Assembly (NCBI GenBank): GCA_910587765.1
Contig: CAJUNR010000021.1
Span: 16,834-80,833, forward strand
From: an uncultured Lachnospiraceae bacterium
Lineage (GTDB): Bacteria > Bacillota > Clostridia > Lachnospirales > Lachnospiraceae
DNA length: 64,000 nt
Reading direction: 5' to 3'
Shown: positions 40,800 to 50,900 of the stretch, piece after piece
Layout of the letters: each line of letters starts with the position of its first letter
How positions within the stretch are numbered: the first letter of the stretch is position 1
Program-made: the position numbers and the translations under genes
The notes under the pieces: generated by a model
Seen by the model: only the letters and a program-made list of their open reading frames with translations
Told to the model about the DNA's origin: nothing
Databases searched by the model: none

Positions 40800-42130
40800 A
40801 CATCCGCTTATCGGATCATTTTACGTACGGCCGCCTTCTGCGCTTCACCTTTCCGTCCGTCATCATGCTGGTGTTCACCTCGATCTACGGGGTGGTGGAC
40901 GGATTTTTTGTGTCTAATTTTGCAGGGAAGACCCCTTTTGCGGCCGTAAATTTTATCATGCCCCTTCTGATGATCCTGGGCTGTGCGGGCTTTATGTTCG
41001 GAACCGGAGGCGGGGCGCTGATCGCGAAGACGCTGGGAGAAGGGAAGCGGGAAAAAGCCAATGAACTGTTTTCCCTGATTGTCTATACATCCATCATCTG
41101 CGGTGTGGTGCTGGCAGTCTTCGGCTTTGTGTGCATCCGCCCAGTCGCCTCACTGATGGGCGCAGAGGGGAGACTTCTCCGTGACAGCGTCCGGTATGGA
41201 TGGATCGTGCTGCTGGCTCTGCCGTTTTATGTGCTGCAGTTTGAATTTCAGTGTCTGTTCGCCACGGCGGAAAAGCCGAAGCTGGGACTGTATGTGACCG
41301 TGGCGTCCGGCGTCACCAACATCGTTCTTGATGCGCTGTTTGTGGCGGTATTTCACTGGGGGATGGAAGGTGCGGCGGCAGCCACGGCTTTCAGCCAGTT
41401 TGTAGGCGGCGTGGTTCCGCTCGTCTATTTTGGGCGGGACAACGGAAGTCTTCTGCGGCTTGTGAGGTTAAAGGGCCACCCGGATACAAGGGTACTGGTC
41501 CGTACCTGTACCAATGGCTCCTCTGAGCTTATGAGCAATATTTCCATGTCGCTGGTCAGCATGCTGTATAACATTCAGCTGATGAAATACGCCGGGGAGG
41601 ACGGGATCGCCGCCTACGGAGTCCTGATGTATGTCAGCCTGATCTTTCAGGCGGTATTTATCGGATACTCCGTGGGAAGCGCTCCGGTGGTCGGCTATCA
41701 TTACGGCGCCGGGAATCACCAGGAGATGCACGGGCTTTTGAAGAAAAGCTGTCTGCTGGTCGGCGTATCCGCGGTTCTGATGTTTGCGGCCGGGCAGCTT
41801 CTGGCCGGGCCGCTGTCGTATCTGTTCGTGGGATATGATCCGGGTCTGACGGCGCTGACTGTCCGGGGGTTCCGGTTCTTTTCCTGTTCCTTTTTGTTTT
41901 CCGGTTTTGCGATTTTCGGATCGTCTTTCTTTACCGCCCTCGGTGACGGGCTTACTTCCGCACTGATCTCCTTTCTGCGGACGCTGGTCTTTGAGTGTGC
42001 GGCGGTTGTAATCTTTCCGATCCTTTGGGCCATCGACGGGATCTGGATGTCCATTGTGGCGGCGGAAGTTATGGCGGCGGCCGTGACGTTTTGGTTTCTG
42101 GCCGGAAAGAGGAAACGGTACGGATATTGA
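40796..42130 (+). CDS. MATE-family multidrug efflux transporter
   Basis: A 444-residue membrane protein with about twelve helices; it begins LLRFTFPSVIMLVFTSIYGVVDGFFVSNFAGKTPFAAVNF, the MATE signature, and repeats the fold from about residue 225 (SNISMSLVSMLYNIQLMKYAGEDGIAAYGVLMYV). It likely exports cationic drugs by Na+ or H+ antiport. Translation is coupled to the MarR regulator by ATGA overlap. Confidence 0.9.
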   Translation: MNIRLSDHFTYGRLLRFTFPSVIMLVFTSIYGVVDGFFVSNFAGKTPFAAVNFIMPLLMILGCAGFMFGTGGGALIAKTLGEGKREKANELFSLIVYTSIICGVVLAVFGFVCIRPVASLMGAEGRLLRDSVRYGWIVLLALPFYVLQFEFQCLFATAEKPKLGLYVTVASGVTNIVLDALFVAVFHWGMEGAAAATAFSQFVGGVVPLVYFGRDNGSLLRLVRLKGHPDTRVLVRTCTNGSSELMSNISMSLVSMLYNIQLMKYAGEDGIAAYGVLMYVSLIFQAVFIGYSVGSAPVVGYHYGAGNHQEMHGLLKKSCLLVGVSAVLMFAAGQLLAGPLSYLFVGYDPGLTALTVRGFRFFSCSFLFSGFAIFGSSFFTALGDGLTSALISFLRTLVFECAAVVIFPILWAIDGIWMSIVAAEVMAAAVTFWFLAGKRKRYGY

Positions 42131-42158
42131 CGAAACGCCGGCTTCTGCCAGCGTTTCA

Positions 42159-42897
42159 TCAATCTTGTTTGATCTCCGGCGCGTTTCCGGTGCGGAAGGC
42201 CTCACAGAAGGCGTCCAGAGCAGAAGCGTCTTTTCTGGCTTCTTCCTGGAACCAGGAGAGAATCTGATCCCGGAAAATGATGCGGACAGCCATACCGTTG
42301 ACCAGCCGGTCCAGATCTTCCATAGTCTGGTCGTCCGCTTTTTGAAGAAGCGTCCGTATGACGGCGTTGCTGCTGGAATTAATCCAGAAAGTCCGGGGGC
42401 GTGCATCCGGTTCCGCGCGGAGCAGATACACATAGTTGATGACGTCCCGCGGGCAGTAGATGTCCGCGCTGCCGAAGCAGTATCCGTCGTACCATTCTTT
42501 GATCAGTCCGTATTTGTCTTCCAGACCGTAATATTCCAGCATCGTCTTGACCTCGTCATCGGAAAAGCCGAAATATTCTCCGAATCGGCTGCTGGTGATG
42601 GACATGACATTAAAGTTATTCAGTCCGGTCATTTCCTCATAGTATCCATACTGCTGCGCCTTATCCAGAGGGACGTCATATTCGTCAATGAAAAGGATTA
42701 CCTTTTGCCCGTAATATTTGCAGAGAAGGTAAGACGGCGTGTGCAGACTGTTTTTTGTCGTCCTCGGAAAGCTGCCCGCTGTCCAGAAGAAAACGGAATC
42801 GCAGCGCTTCTTTGCCGATGGCCAGGCTCAGTCCGGCGGCTGCGCCTTCGTAATCCGTGGAGGACACTTCCTTCAGGGTGAGGGAGACTTAATTATA
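42159..42897 (-). pseudogene. AAA-ATPase-like family protein, decayed fragment
   Basis: On the minus strand the frame from about 42897 reads STDYEGAAAGLSLAIGKEAL and then shifts near 42755 to LHTPSYLLCKYYGQKVILFI-DEYDVPLDKAQQYGYYEE, continuing as TGLNNFNVMSITSSRFGEYF to a stop at 42159. The amino terminus with the P-loop and the carboxy-terminal nuclease part are missing. It belongs to the same broad family as the pseudogene at 18380 and keeps mainly the middle that the other lacks. Confidence 0.78.
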
Positions 42898-43017
42898 TAG
42901 GGAGCAGTATGTCGGTTCAAGCCTTTTCGGGATCAAAAGTTCATATTGCTTTTATAAAAATTATTTTGCACGCTGCTGGAAGAAAGGAACAGAGAAACGG
43001 CCCGCGGGCGGCAGAGA

Positions 43018-43383
43018 TCAGCATCCTCCCGGACAGGCGATTTCAAGCAGTTCCTCGATCATATGATGCAGGAGCGCCGCCTGTTCGGTGCCGGCTGCCT
43101 TATAATAGACTTCTTTTCCGTCTCTGCGGCTTACGATCAGTCTGCCGGCTTTCAGTACTTTCAAATGATGGGATACCGCCGGACTGCTCATATTCATCAT
43201 GGCGGAGATATTGATGACGCATTCTTCGCAGTGGCACAGGATCCAGAAGATGCGCAGCCGGCTGGTGTCGCCGAGCAGCCGGAAGAGATCGGACAGGGTC
43301 TGAAAATCTTCCGTTTTCGGGATACATTCCATCTGTTTCTCAAGAAAGGCCCCATGGTCGTGGGGCAGTGTGATCTTATCCAA
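43018..43383 (-). CDS. ArsR/SmtB-family metal-responsive repressor
   Basis: The start is a TTG at 43383 with SD AAAGGAG about 10 nt upstream. The 121-residue winged-helix protein contains LSDLFRLLGDTSRLRIFWIL, CHCEECVINISAMMNMSSPAVSHHLKVL and DGKEVYYKAAG. The cysteines in CHCEECV correspond to the alpha3 metal site of CadC-like sensors. It is divergent from a metal-binding protein and Zn/Cd ATPase operon, its likely target. Confidence 0.88.
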   Translation of the reverse strand: MDKITLPHDHGAFLEKQMECIPKTEDFQTLSDLFRLLGDTSRLRIFWILCHCEECVINISAMMNMSSPAVSHHLKVLKAGRLIVSRRDGKEVYYKAAGTEQAALLHHMIEELLEIACPGGC

Positions 43384-43638
43384 GCAGGATCAGCTCCTTT
43401 CTGAAGTTACTCTATTCTTTCTTAATTCATTTTGTTGCTTTTCATATTCGCGCCGGTTTACAGCCCGCATCGGGTGTCCGGGTGGCGTAAGTATGAAAAG
43501 GAACTGGTTTTTATCAGCGGCAGCGCCGCGGACAGGCGGTATGCGCTGTGCGGCGAATGACTCAGGAAAATGCGGATGGAATCATCGCTTCCTTAGTATA
43601 GCACAAAAAGACGGTCCGCACAATTTTTTAAAAAAGAG

Positions 43639-43696
43639 TTGCATTTTTCTGTGATATGTGTATAATATAATTAAACAATTAAATATATATTTAATT
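43639..43696 (+). promoter_or_regulatory. Promoter and 20-bp palindrome before the metal-efflux genes
   Basis: TTGCAT (43639-43644), 16 bp, TATAAT (43661-43666). AATTAAATATATATTTAATT (43677-43696) is a perfect palindrome between the -10 and the SD, the usual place of an ArsR/SmtB operator. Confidence 0.7.
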
Positions 43697-43715
43697 ATAA
43701 AAGGAGAACAGAAAC

Positions 43716-43934
43716 ATGAAAAAGACGTATAAGATTGAAGTGGACTGTGCCAACTGTGCCAACAAGATGGAAGACGCCGCCAGAAAGACGGCCGGCGTCA
43801 AAAACGCAACGGTGAACTTTATGACGCTGAAGATGAGCGTGGAGTTTGAGGAGGGACAGGATCCGAAGGCGGTGATGCAGGAAGTACGCAGGAATTGCAA
43901 AAAAGTAGAAGACGACTGCGAGATCTTTCTTTAA
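43716..43934 (+). CDS. Heavy-metal-associated (HMA) domain protein
   Basis: A 72-residue single HMA fold: KKTYKIEVDCANCANKMEDA with the metal-binding CxxC (CANC, residues 11-14), then VKNATVNFMTLKMSVEF. In most P1B ATPases this domain is fused at the amino terminus; here it is a separate gene, 57 nt before an ATPase that lacks one. It presumably hands metal to the pump. SD AAAGGAG. Confidence 0.88.
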   Translation: MKKTYKIEVDCANCANKMEDAARKTAGVKNATVNFMTLKMSVEFEEGQDPKAVMQEVRRNCKKVEDDCEIFL

Positions 43935-43991
43935 TCCGGCGGATCGGCGGCAGGTTGATGCCGGACAGGGGCCGGGAAAGGAGCGGGGTTT

Positions 43992-45875
43992 ATGAATAAA
44001 AAACACAAAAAAATGCTGACCCGGATTCTTCTGGCGGCGGCGTTGATGATCGTTATGAATTTTCTTCCGGTAAAAGGGATGGTGCGGTTTGTCCTCTATC
44101 TGGTTCCGTATCTGATCATCGGATATGACATTCTGATTAAGGCGGGGAAAGGGATCCGCAACCGGCAGGTGTTTGACGAAAACTTTCTGATGGCGGCGGC
44201 GACGGTCGGCGCTATGGCGTTGGCGGTGTATGAGGACGGGGATTACACCGAGGCGATCGCCGTCATGCTGTTCTATCAGGTCGGAGAATGGTTCCAGAGC
44301 TATGCAGTGGGCAAAAGCCGCCGGAACATCAGCGAACTGATGGATATCCGCCCGGATTATGCCAATGTGGAGCAGGACGGGGCGCTTGTGCAGGTGGACC
44401 CGGACGAGGTGGAAATCGGATCCGTGATTGTGGTGCAGCCCGGAGAGAAGGTTCCCATTGACGGAATCGTCGTTGAGGGCAGTTCCAGTCTGAATACCAG
44501 CGCTCTGACCGGGGAGAGTGTTCCGCGCAGTACGGGAGAAGGGGAAGAGGTGATCAGCGGTTGTATCAATCTGAACGGCGTGCTGAAGATCCGGACCACG
44601 CGGGAGTTCGGGGAGTCCACCGTATCGAAGATTCTCGATCTGGTGGAAAATGCCAGCTCCAGAAAGTCAAAGTCCGAGGACTTTATCTCGAGATTCGCGA
44701 GAGTTTATACCCCTCTGGTCTGCTACAGCGCGCTTGCCCTTGCGCTTCTGCCGCCTTTGGTGCGGATGTCCCTTCTGGGACTTCCGGCGGATTTTGGAGA
44801 CTGGATTTACCGGGCGCTGACGTTCCTCGTAATCAGTTGTCCGTGCGCGCTGGTGGTCAGTATTCCTTTGAGCTTTTTTGCCGGGATCGGGGGAGCCAGT
44901 AACGCGGGCGTGCTGGTGAAAGGTTCCAATTATCTGGAGACGCTGTCGCAGGCGGACTGTGTCGTATTTGACAAGACCGGTACCTTGACGCAGGGAGTCT
45001 TCGAGGTGAACGCGGTTCACCACAATCAGATGGAACAGGAACGGCTTCTGGAGTATGCCGCACTCGCGGAGAGCGCGTCGTCCCATCCGATCAGCAAAAG
45101 CCTGCAGAAGGCTTACGGAAAGCCGATAGAGCGGTCCAGAGTAAGCGACATTCAGGAGATCAGCGGCAACGGAGTTACGGCGCTGGTGGACGGCGTTTCC
45201 GTGGGGGCCGGCAATGCAAAGCTGATGAAGCGCCTGCAGGTGGAGTATAAGGAGTGCCATCACACCGGGACGATCGTTCATATGGCTGTCGATGGCGTAT
45301 ATGCCGGACATATTGTGATTTCCGATGTGATCAAACCCCGCGCAAAGGAGGCCGTGGCCGCCTTAAAATCCGCAGGCGTGGGCCGGACCGTCATGCTGAC
45401 CGGCGACGTGGACCGCGTCGCGAAACAGGTGGCGGCGGAGCTGGGAATCGACGAAGTCTACAGTGAACTTCTTCCGGAAGGGAAGGTAGAGAAAGTAGAA
45501 GAGCTGCTGGAACAGAAACGGGGAAGAGGAAAGCTGGCATTCGTGGGGGACGGTATCAATGACGCGCCGGTCCTGTCCCGGGCTGACATCGGCGTCGCCA
45601 TGGGAGCCATGGGTTCGGATGCGGCCATCGAGGCGGCGGATGTCGTCCTGATGGACGACGATCCCCTCAAAATTGCCAAGGCCATCCGGATCTCGCGGAA
45701 ATGCCTGCGGATTGTTCATGAAAATATCTGGTTTGCGATCGGCATCAAGGCGGCCTGCCTGCTGCTCGGCGCACTCGGTATCGCCAATATGTGGCTGGCG
45801 GTATTCGCGGACGTGGGCGTTATGGTTCTGGCGGTGCTGAATGCGGTCCGGGCACTGTTTGTGAAAAAACTGTAG
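43992..45875 (+). CDS. Zn/Cd-type heavy-metal translocating P-type ATPase
   Basis: A 627-residue P1B ATPase: phosphatase motif TGES, membrane metal site SCPCALVVSIP, phosphorylation site DKTGTLT, SSHPIS nucleotide motif, GDGINDAPVL hinge. The last helix has ADVGVMVLAVLNAVRAL with the aspartate typical of the P1B-2 (Zn2+/Cd2+/Pb2+) group. There is no amino-terminal HMA domain, which is supplied by the upstream gene. It exports metal from the cytoplasm and is likely controlled by the divergent ArsR protein. Confidence 0.92.
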   Translation: MNKKHKKMLTRILLAAALMIVMNFLPVKGMVRFVLYLVPYLIIGYDILIKAGKGIRNRQVFDENFLMAAATVGAMALAVYEDGDYTEAIAVMLFYQVGEWFQSYAVGKSRRNISELMDIRPDYANVEQDGALVQVDPDEVEIGSVIVVQPGEKVPIDGIVVEGSSSLNTSALTGESVPRSTGEGEEVISGCINLNGVLKIRTTREFGESTVSKILDLVENASSRKSKSEDFISRFARVYTPLVCYSALALALLPPLVRMSLLGLPADFGDWIYRALTFLVISCPCALVVSIPLSFFAGIGGASNAGVLVKGSNYLETLSQADCVVFDKTGTLTQGVFEVNAVHHNQMEQERLLEYAALAESASSHPISKSLQKAYGKPIERSRVSDIQEISGNGVTALVDGVSVGAGNAKLMKRLQVEYKECHHTGTIVHMAVDGVYAGHIVISDVIKPRAKEAVAALKSAGVGRTVMLTGDVDRVAKQVAAELGIDEVYSELLPEGKVEKVEELLEQKRGRGKLAFVGDGINDAPVLSRADIGVAMGAMGSDAAIEAADVVLMDDDPLKIAKAIRISRKCLRIVHENIWFAIGIKAACLLLGALGIANMWLAVFADVGVMVLAVLNAVRALFVKKL

Positions 45876-45894
45876 AGCTCTCCGGACGCAGGGT

Positions 45895-47421
45895 TCAGAA
45901 CCGCCTGCGCCCTCTGCCGCGTCGCCGGCTTCGGTAGTGCCGCCGGCTGGGGCTTCCGAACGCGTTCTTCCGGTCGCGCCAGTTCTGCCAGCGCCTGACG
46001 GGATTGAGTTCGATCTCAAAATCCCTGGCCAGTTTCCGAATGATCAAAATGACGATCAGGAGCAGCAGCAGGGAACCGGCGACGATTCCTACAAGCCGGA
46101 GGTTGATCTTCACCAGATTGATCTCCGGCTTTTCTGCCGTGTCCGCTGATTCCTCCGCAATGGGTTCGCCGGCCTCTACGGACCTTTGAAAATTAAACTC
46201 CTGGATGCCGCTGTCGGCCAGATACAGGCTGGTGGAGCCCACAGGCTGTCCGGAATAGGTATAACTGAGAGAAGCGATCACTCCGGAATCGTCCGAATCC
46301 TGAAATTCCAGTTGAGGCGACGCGTCGGCAAATTCCGCGTTTACCGGCAGGATGAGACAGTCGTTCTGACCAAGTTCGATCATGGGGTTGGAAGAGCCGA
46401 AGATCGAACTGCCGGTATCGAAAAGCTCTCCCTGTCCGATGGTGAAATTTGTCTCATTTTCCGCGATGTTGACCCGGTGGAAATTTTCACTGGCATAATC
46501 CAGCAGATTTGCCGTATCGGTGTACAGAGGAACCCCCTGTTCGCCGGTGGATTTTGTCTTCATGGTCACGACGATCAGATCCATGCCGTTCCTGGTCGCG
46601 CAGGTGACAAGGGTGTTGAGGGCAATCGTAGTGTATCCGTTCTTTCCGCAGAATACCGTGTCGTCGAGGAACTTTGGAGTCTTATGTCCGGAAATCATGA
46701 GATGATGATTGTTCATAAGCAGTTCCTGATCTTTTTTGTTGGTGGCGCGCAGCGTATAGCGGGGGGTGCCGCCGATCTGCCGGAACTTTTCATGCCGGAT
46801 TGCTTCCTGGGTGATAAGCGCCATGTCGCGGGCGGAGGTATAGTGTTCCGGATCAGGGAGTCCGTGCGGGTTGACAAAGTGGGTGTTGGTGCATCCAAGT
46901 TCCGCGGCTTTCTGGTTCATCAGGTCGGCAAAAGCCTCTACCGAACCGGAGACGTGTTCGGCGACGGCATTGGAACATTCGTTGGCGGATTCCAGGAGAA
47001 TCGCGTAGAGACATTCCTCGACCGTCAGAATCTCGCCCTCGTCTCGGGCAATGTGGCTGCTGTCGTACTCAATCGAATATACCGCATTGTGGGAGAACGT
47101 CACTTCTTCATTCAGATCGAGATGTTCCAGAGCCAGAAGGACGGTCATAATCTTGGTGATACTGGCAGGCTCCATCCGCTGGTCAATATTTTTACTGTAT
47201 AAAATGGCGCCGGTGGAAGCTTCCATGACGACGGCGGATTCCGCGTAGACCTGAGGGCCGGCCGGCCAGTTCTCCCAGGAGTCCGACTGGATTTCCATAT
47301 TATAGCGAATTTCAGGGGTGATCTCGGGGTTTTCGGCGGCGAAGACGGGAGAAGAAAAGACCGTGGAAAGACACAGTACCGATACCAGTACTGTATTTTT
47401 AAAGTTCTTTGTAAAATTCAT
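45895..47421 (-). CDS. D-alanyl-D-alanine carboxypeptidase (peptidase S11)
   Basis: A 508-residue exported protein: signal peptide ending SSPVFAAE, S11 domain with SITK (S87/K90) and SAN (145-147), a beta-rich carboxy-terminal domain, one membrane helix (LVGIVAGSLLLLLIVILIIRKL) and a very basic Arg-rich tail. The usual KTG motif appears as KNG (260-262, CGKNGYTT), an unusual change at an active-site motif. It trims peptidoglycan stem peptides; the helix suggests carboxy-terminal anchoring with the Arg tail in the cytoplasm. Confidence 0.88.
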   Translation of the reverse strand: MNFTKNFKNTVLVSVLCLSTVFSSPVFAAENPEITPEIRYNMEIQSDSWENWPAGPQVYAESAVVMEASTGAILYSKNIDQRMEPASITKIMTVLLALEHLDLNEEVTFSHNAVYSIEYDSSHIARDEGEILTVEECLYAILLESANECSNAVAEHVSGSVEAFADLMNQKAAELGCTNTHFVNPHGLPDPEHYTSARDMALITQEAIRHEKFRQIGGTPRYTLRATNKKDQELLMNNHHLMISGHKTPKFLDDTVFCGKNGYTTIALNTLVTCATRNGMDLIVVTMKTKSTGEQGVPLYTDTANLLDYASENFHRVNIAENETNFTIGQGELFDTGSSIFGSSNPMIELGQNDCLILPVNAEFADASPQLEFQDSDDSGVIASLSYTYSGQPVGSTSLYLADSGIQEFNFQRSVEAGEPIAEESADTAEKPEINLVKINLRLVGIVAGSLLLLLIVILIIRKLARDFEIELNPVRRWQNWRDRKNAFGSPSRRHYRSRRRGRGRRRF

Positions 47422-47598
47422 TTTTACCTCTATTCTATGGATGCGGGCCGGGAGCCGCCCGGCGCCGCGTCTCTTTGTGTTGAAATAATGTCGGCTGTTT
47501 TCAGGTAAAATTATAGTTTATTTAGGAAAACCGTGCAAGGCTAAAGAAAAAAATTTAGAAACTGTTCATAAACCGCGGCGCCCTTGCGGATAAAAAAC

Positions 47599-47883
47599 TT
47601 GACAAACCGTGGATTTTCACTTTATAATTGCTTCTGTAAAAAAGCAAAGACGAAGACAGTAGGATCCAATGGAAAATAACAGCGAGCCGGGGAGGGTGTG
47701 AGTCCGGTAGGAGTACATGGTTCTGAATATCACTTCCGAGCTGCGGGCTGAAAACGTGTGCGAGTAGGTGCTGACGTAATCCCTACGTTACAGGGGGCGC
47801 ATATGCCGGTATGTTGTAAGAGGTGGTTGATCTAAGAGCGTTTCTTTCGGCTCCGTCCTGTTACAGGACGGAGTTTTTTTAAG
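47599..47883 (+). promoter_or_regulatory. Promoter and isoleucine T-box riboswitch of ileS
   Basis: TTGACA (47599-47604), 18 bp, TATAAT (47623-47628). The leader has stem I (AGCGAGCCGGGGAGGGTGTG), a specifier GAATATCAC with Ile codon ATC, the T-box GTAAGAGGTGG (about 47816-47826), and the terminator CTCCGTCCTG/CAGGACGGAG followed by T7 (about 47851-47880). Uncharged tRNA-Ile should stabilise the antiterminator and allow ileS transcription. Confidence 0.87.
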
Positions 47884-47943
47884 CGCGTGCGCCAGAGGAC
47901 TGTCGGCGGCGGATGCAGAACGATCATTGAGGAGGTAGAGAAC

Positions 47944-50900
47944 ATGTATAACAAAGTCAATACGGACATGAACTTTGTGGAACGTGAGAGAGAAGTAGAA
48001 AAGTTCTGGAAAGAAAACGACACGTTCCGGAAAAGCATGGAACGCAGAAAAGACGGTCCGACTTATACGTTTTATGACGGTCCGCCGACTGCGAACGGAA
48101 AGCCGCACATCGGACATGTGCTGACACGTGTCATCAAGGACATGATCCCCAGATACCGGACGATGAAAGGGTATATGGTGCCGAGGAAGGCGGGCTGGGA
48201 TACCCACGGGCTTCCGGTGGAGCTGGAGGTGGAGAAGCTTCTGGGGCTGGACGGCAAGGAGCAGATCGAAGAATACGGGCTGGATCCTTTTATCTCCAAG
48301 TGCAAGGAGAGCGTCTGGAAGTACAAGGGCATGTGGGAGGACTTCTCCGGCACGGTCGGCTTCTGGGCGGATATGGATGATCCCTATGTGACCTATCATG
48401 ATGATTTCATCGAATCGGAATGGTGGGCATTGAAGACCATCTGGGAAAAGGGACTTTTATATAAGGGCTTTAAGATCGTGCCCTACTGCCCCCGCTGCGG
48501 GACTCCTCTGTCCTCCCATGAGGTGGCGCAGGGATACAAGGATGTAAAAGAACGCTCCGCGGTGGTGCGTTTTAAGGTAAAAGGTGAGGATGCTTTTATT
48601 CTGGCCTGGACCACGACGCCGTGGACGCTGCCGTCCAACGTGGCGCTGTGCGTGAATCCGGCGGAGAGCTATGCGAAAGTGAAGGCGGCGGACGGGCACG
48701 TCTATTATATGGCGGAAGCGCTTCTGGATACGGTACTTGGCGGAACGGGCGCGGAGGAGACGCCGGCATATGAGGTGCTGGAGCGTTATACCGGCAAAGA
48801 TCTGGAATATAAGGAATATGAACCGCTTTTTGACTGTTCGGCCAGAGTGGCGGAGAAACAGCGCAAAAAAGGATATTATGTCACCTGCGACTCCTACGTT
48901 ACGCTGACGGACGGTACCGGCGTCGTGCATATCGCGCCGGCGTTCGGTGAAGACGACGCCAATGTGGGCAGAAAATACGACCTTCCGTTCGTACAGCTCG
49001 TGGACGGGAAAGGAAATATGACGGAGGATACGCCGTTTGCGGGACTGTTTGTGAAGAAGGCGGATCCGGAGGTGTTAAAAGATCTGGACGCGAGAGGACT
49101 GCTCTTTGACGCGCCCAAATTTGAACACAGCTATCCCCACTGCTGGAGGTGCGGCACGCCGCTGATTTATTATGCGAGAGAGTCCTGGTTTATCAAGATG
49201 ACGGCGGTCAGAGACGATTTGATCCGCAACAACAACACGATCAACTGGATTCCGGAGAGCATCGGAAAAGGACGTTTCGGAGACTGGCTGGAAAACATTC
49301 AGGACTGGGGGATCAGCCGCAACCGTTACTGGGGTACGCCGCTGAACGTGTGGGAGTGTGAAGGCTGCGGCCATATGGAGAGCATCGGTTCCAGAGAAGA
49401 ATTAAGGAAGATGAGCGGCAATGAGGCGGCTCTGACCGTGGAGCTGCACCGTCCTTATATCGACGAGATCACCTGTACCTGTCCCAAATGCCAGGGAACC
49501 ATGAGGCGGGTGCCGGAGGTGATCGACTGCTGGTTTGACTCGGGCGCGATGCCGTTCGCGCAGCATCATTATCCGTTTGAAAATAAAGAACTGTTCGAGA
49601 GTCAGTTCCCGGCGCAGTTCATCTCCGAGGCGGTGGATCAGACGAGAGGGTGGTTCTATTCCCTGCTGGCGGAATCGACCCTGTTATTTAATCAGTCGCC
49701 CTATGAGAACGTCATCGTTCTGGGGCATGTGCAGGACGAAAACGGTCAGAAGATGAGCAAATCCAAGGGCAATGCGGTGGATCCCTTTGATGCGCTGAAA
49801 ACCTACGGCGCGGACGCAATCCGCTGGTATTTCTATATTAACAGCGCGCCCTGGCTGCCCAACCGGTTCCACGGCAAGGCGGTGCAGGAGGGGCAGCGCA
49901 AATTCATGGGGACGCTGTGGAACACGTATGCGTTCTTTGTACTGTATGCGAACATTGACGAGTTTGACGCCTCGAAATATACGCTGGACTATGCGTCCCT
50001 TTCCATTATGGATAAGTGGCTGCTGTCCAAGCTGAATACGGTTGTGGGCGAGGTGGACGACCATCTGGATCACTACCGGATTCCGGAAGCGGCAAGAGCG
50101 CTTCAGGAGTTCGTGGACGAGATGAGCAACTGGTATGTCAGAAGGAGCCGGGAGCGCTTCTGGGCCAAAGGGATGGAGCAGGATAAGATCAATGCGTATA
50201 TGACGCTCTATACGGCTCTTGTGACCATTTCCAAAGCGGCGGCGCCCTTGATCCCGTTCATGACGGAGGATATCTACCGGAATCTGGTCTGCAGTGTTGA
50301 CAAAGCGGCTCCGGAGAGTGTTCATCTGTGCGATTTCCCGGAGGTTCACGAGGAAATGATCGACAGGGAACTGGAAGCGGCCATGGAGGAGATTCTGGAC
50401 ATTGTCGTCCTGGGGCGCGCGGCCCGCAATACGGCCGGCATCAAGAACCGTCAGCCCATTGGGACCATGTATGTCCATGCGGAGCATGAGTTGGAGGCGG
50501 TGTATCAGAACATCATTGCGGACGAGCTGAATGTGAAAGAGATTCTTTTCAAGGAAGATTTAAGCGCTTTCACCAGCTACACGTTCAAGCCCCAGCTCAA
50601 GACGGTAGGACCGAAATACGGGAAGCTTCTGAATGGGATCCGTGCGCATCTGGCAAAGATCGACGGAAGGAAGGCCATGGAGGAGCTGGATACGTCCGGC
50701 AGCCTGTCATTTGACATCGACGGGCAGAGCGTGGTATTATTAAAAGACGATCTGCTCATTGATATGGCTCAGATGGAGGGTTATGTGACGGAGGCGGACA
50801 GCCGGGTAACGGTGGTCCTCTGTACGAATCTGAGTGAGGAGTTGGTAGAGGAAGGCTTTGTCCGCGAGATCATCAGCAAGATCCAGACGATGCGGAAGGA

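Noticed and set aside
43400..43630. Possible RNA gene in the ArsR/HMA intergenic region
   Set aside because: Some GC-rich pairing is possible, but no promoter-terminator pair or conserved fold could be seen.
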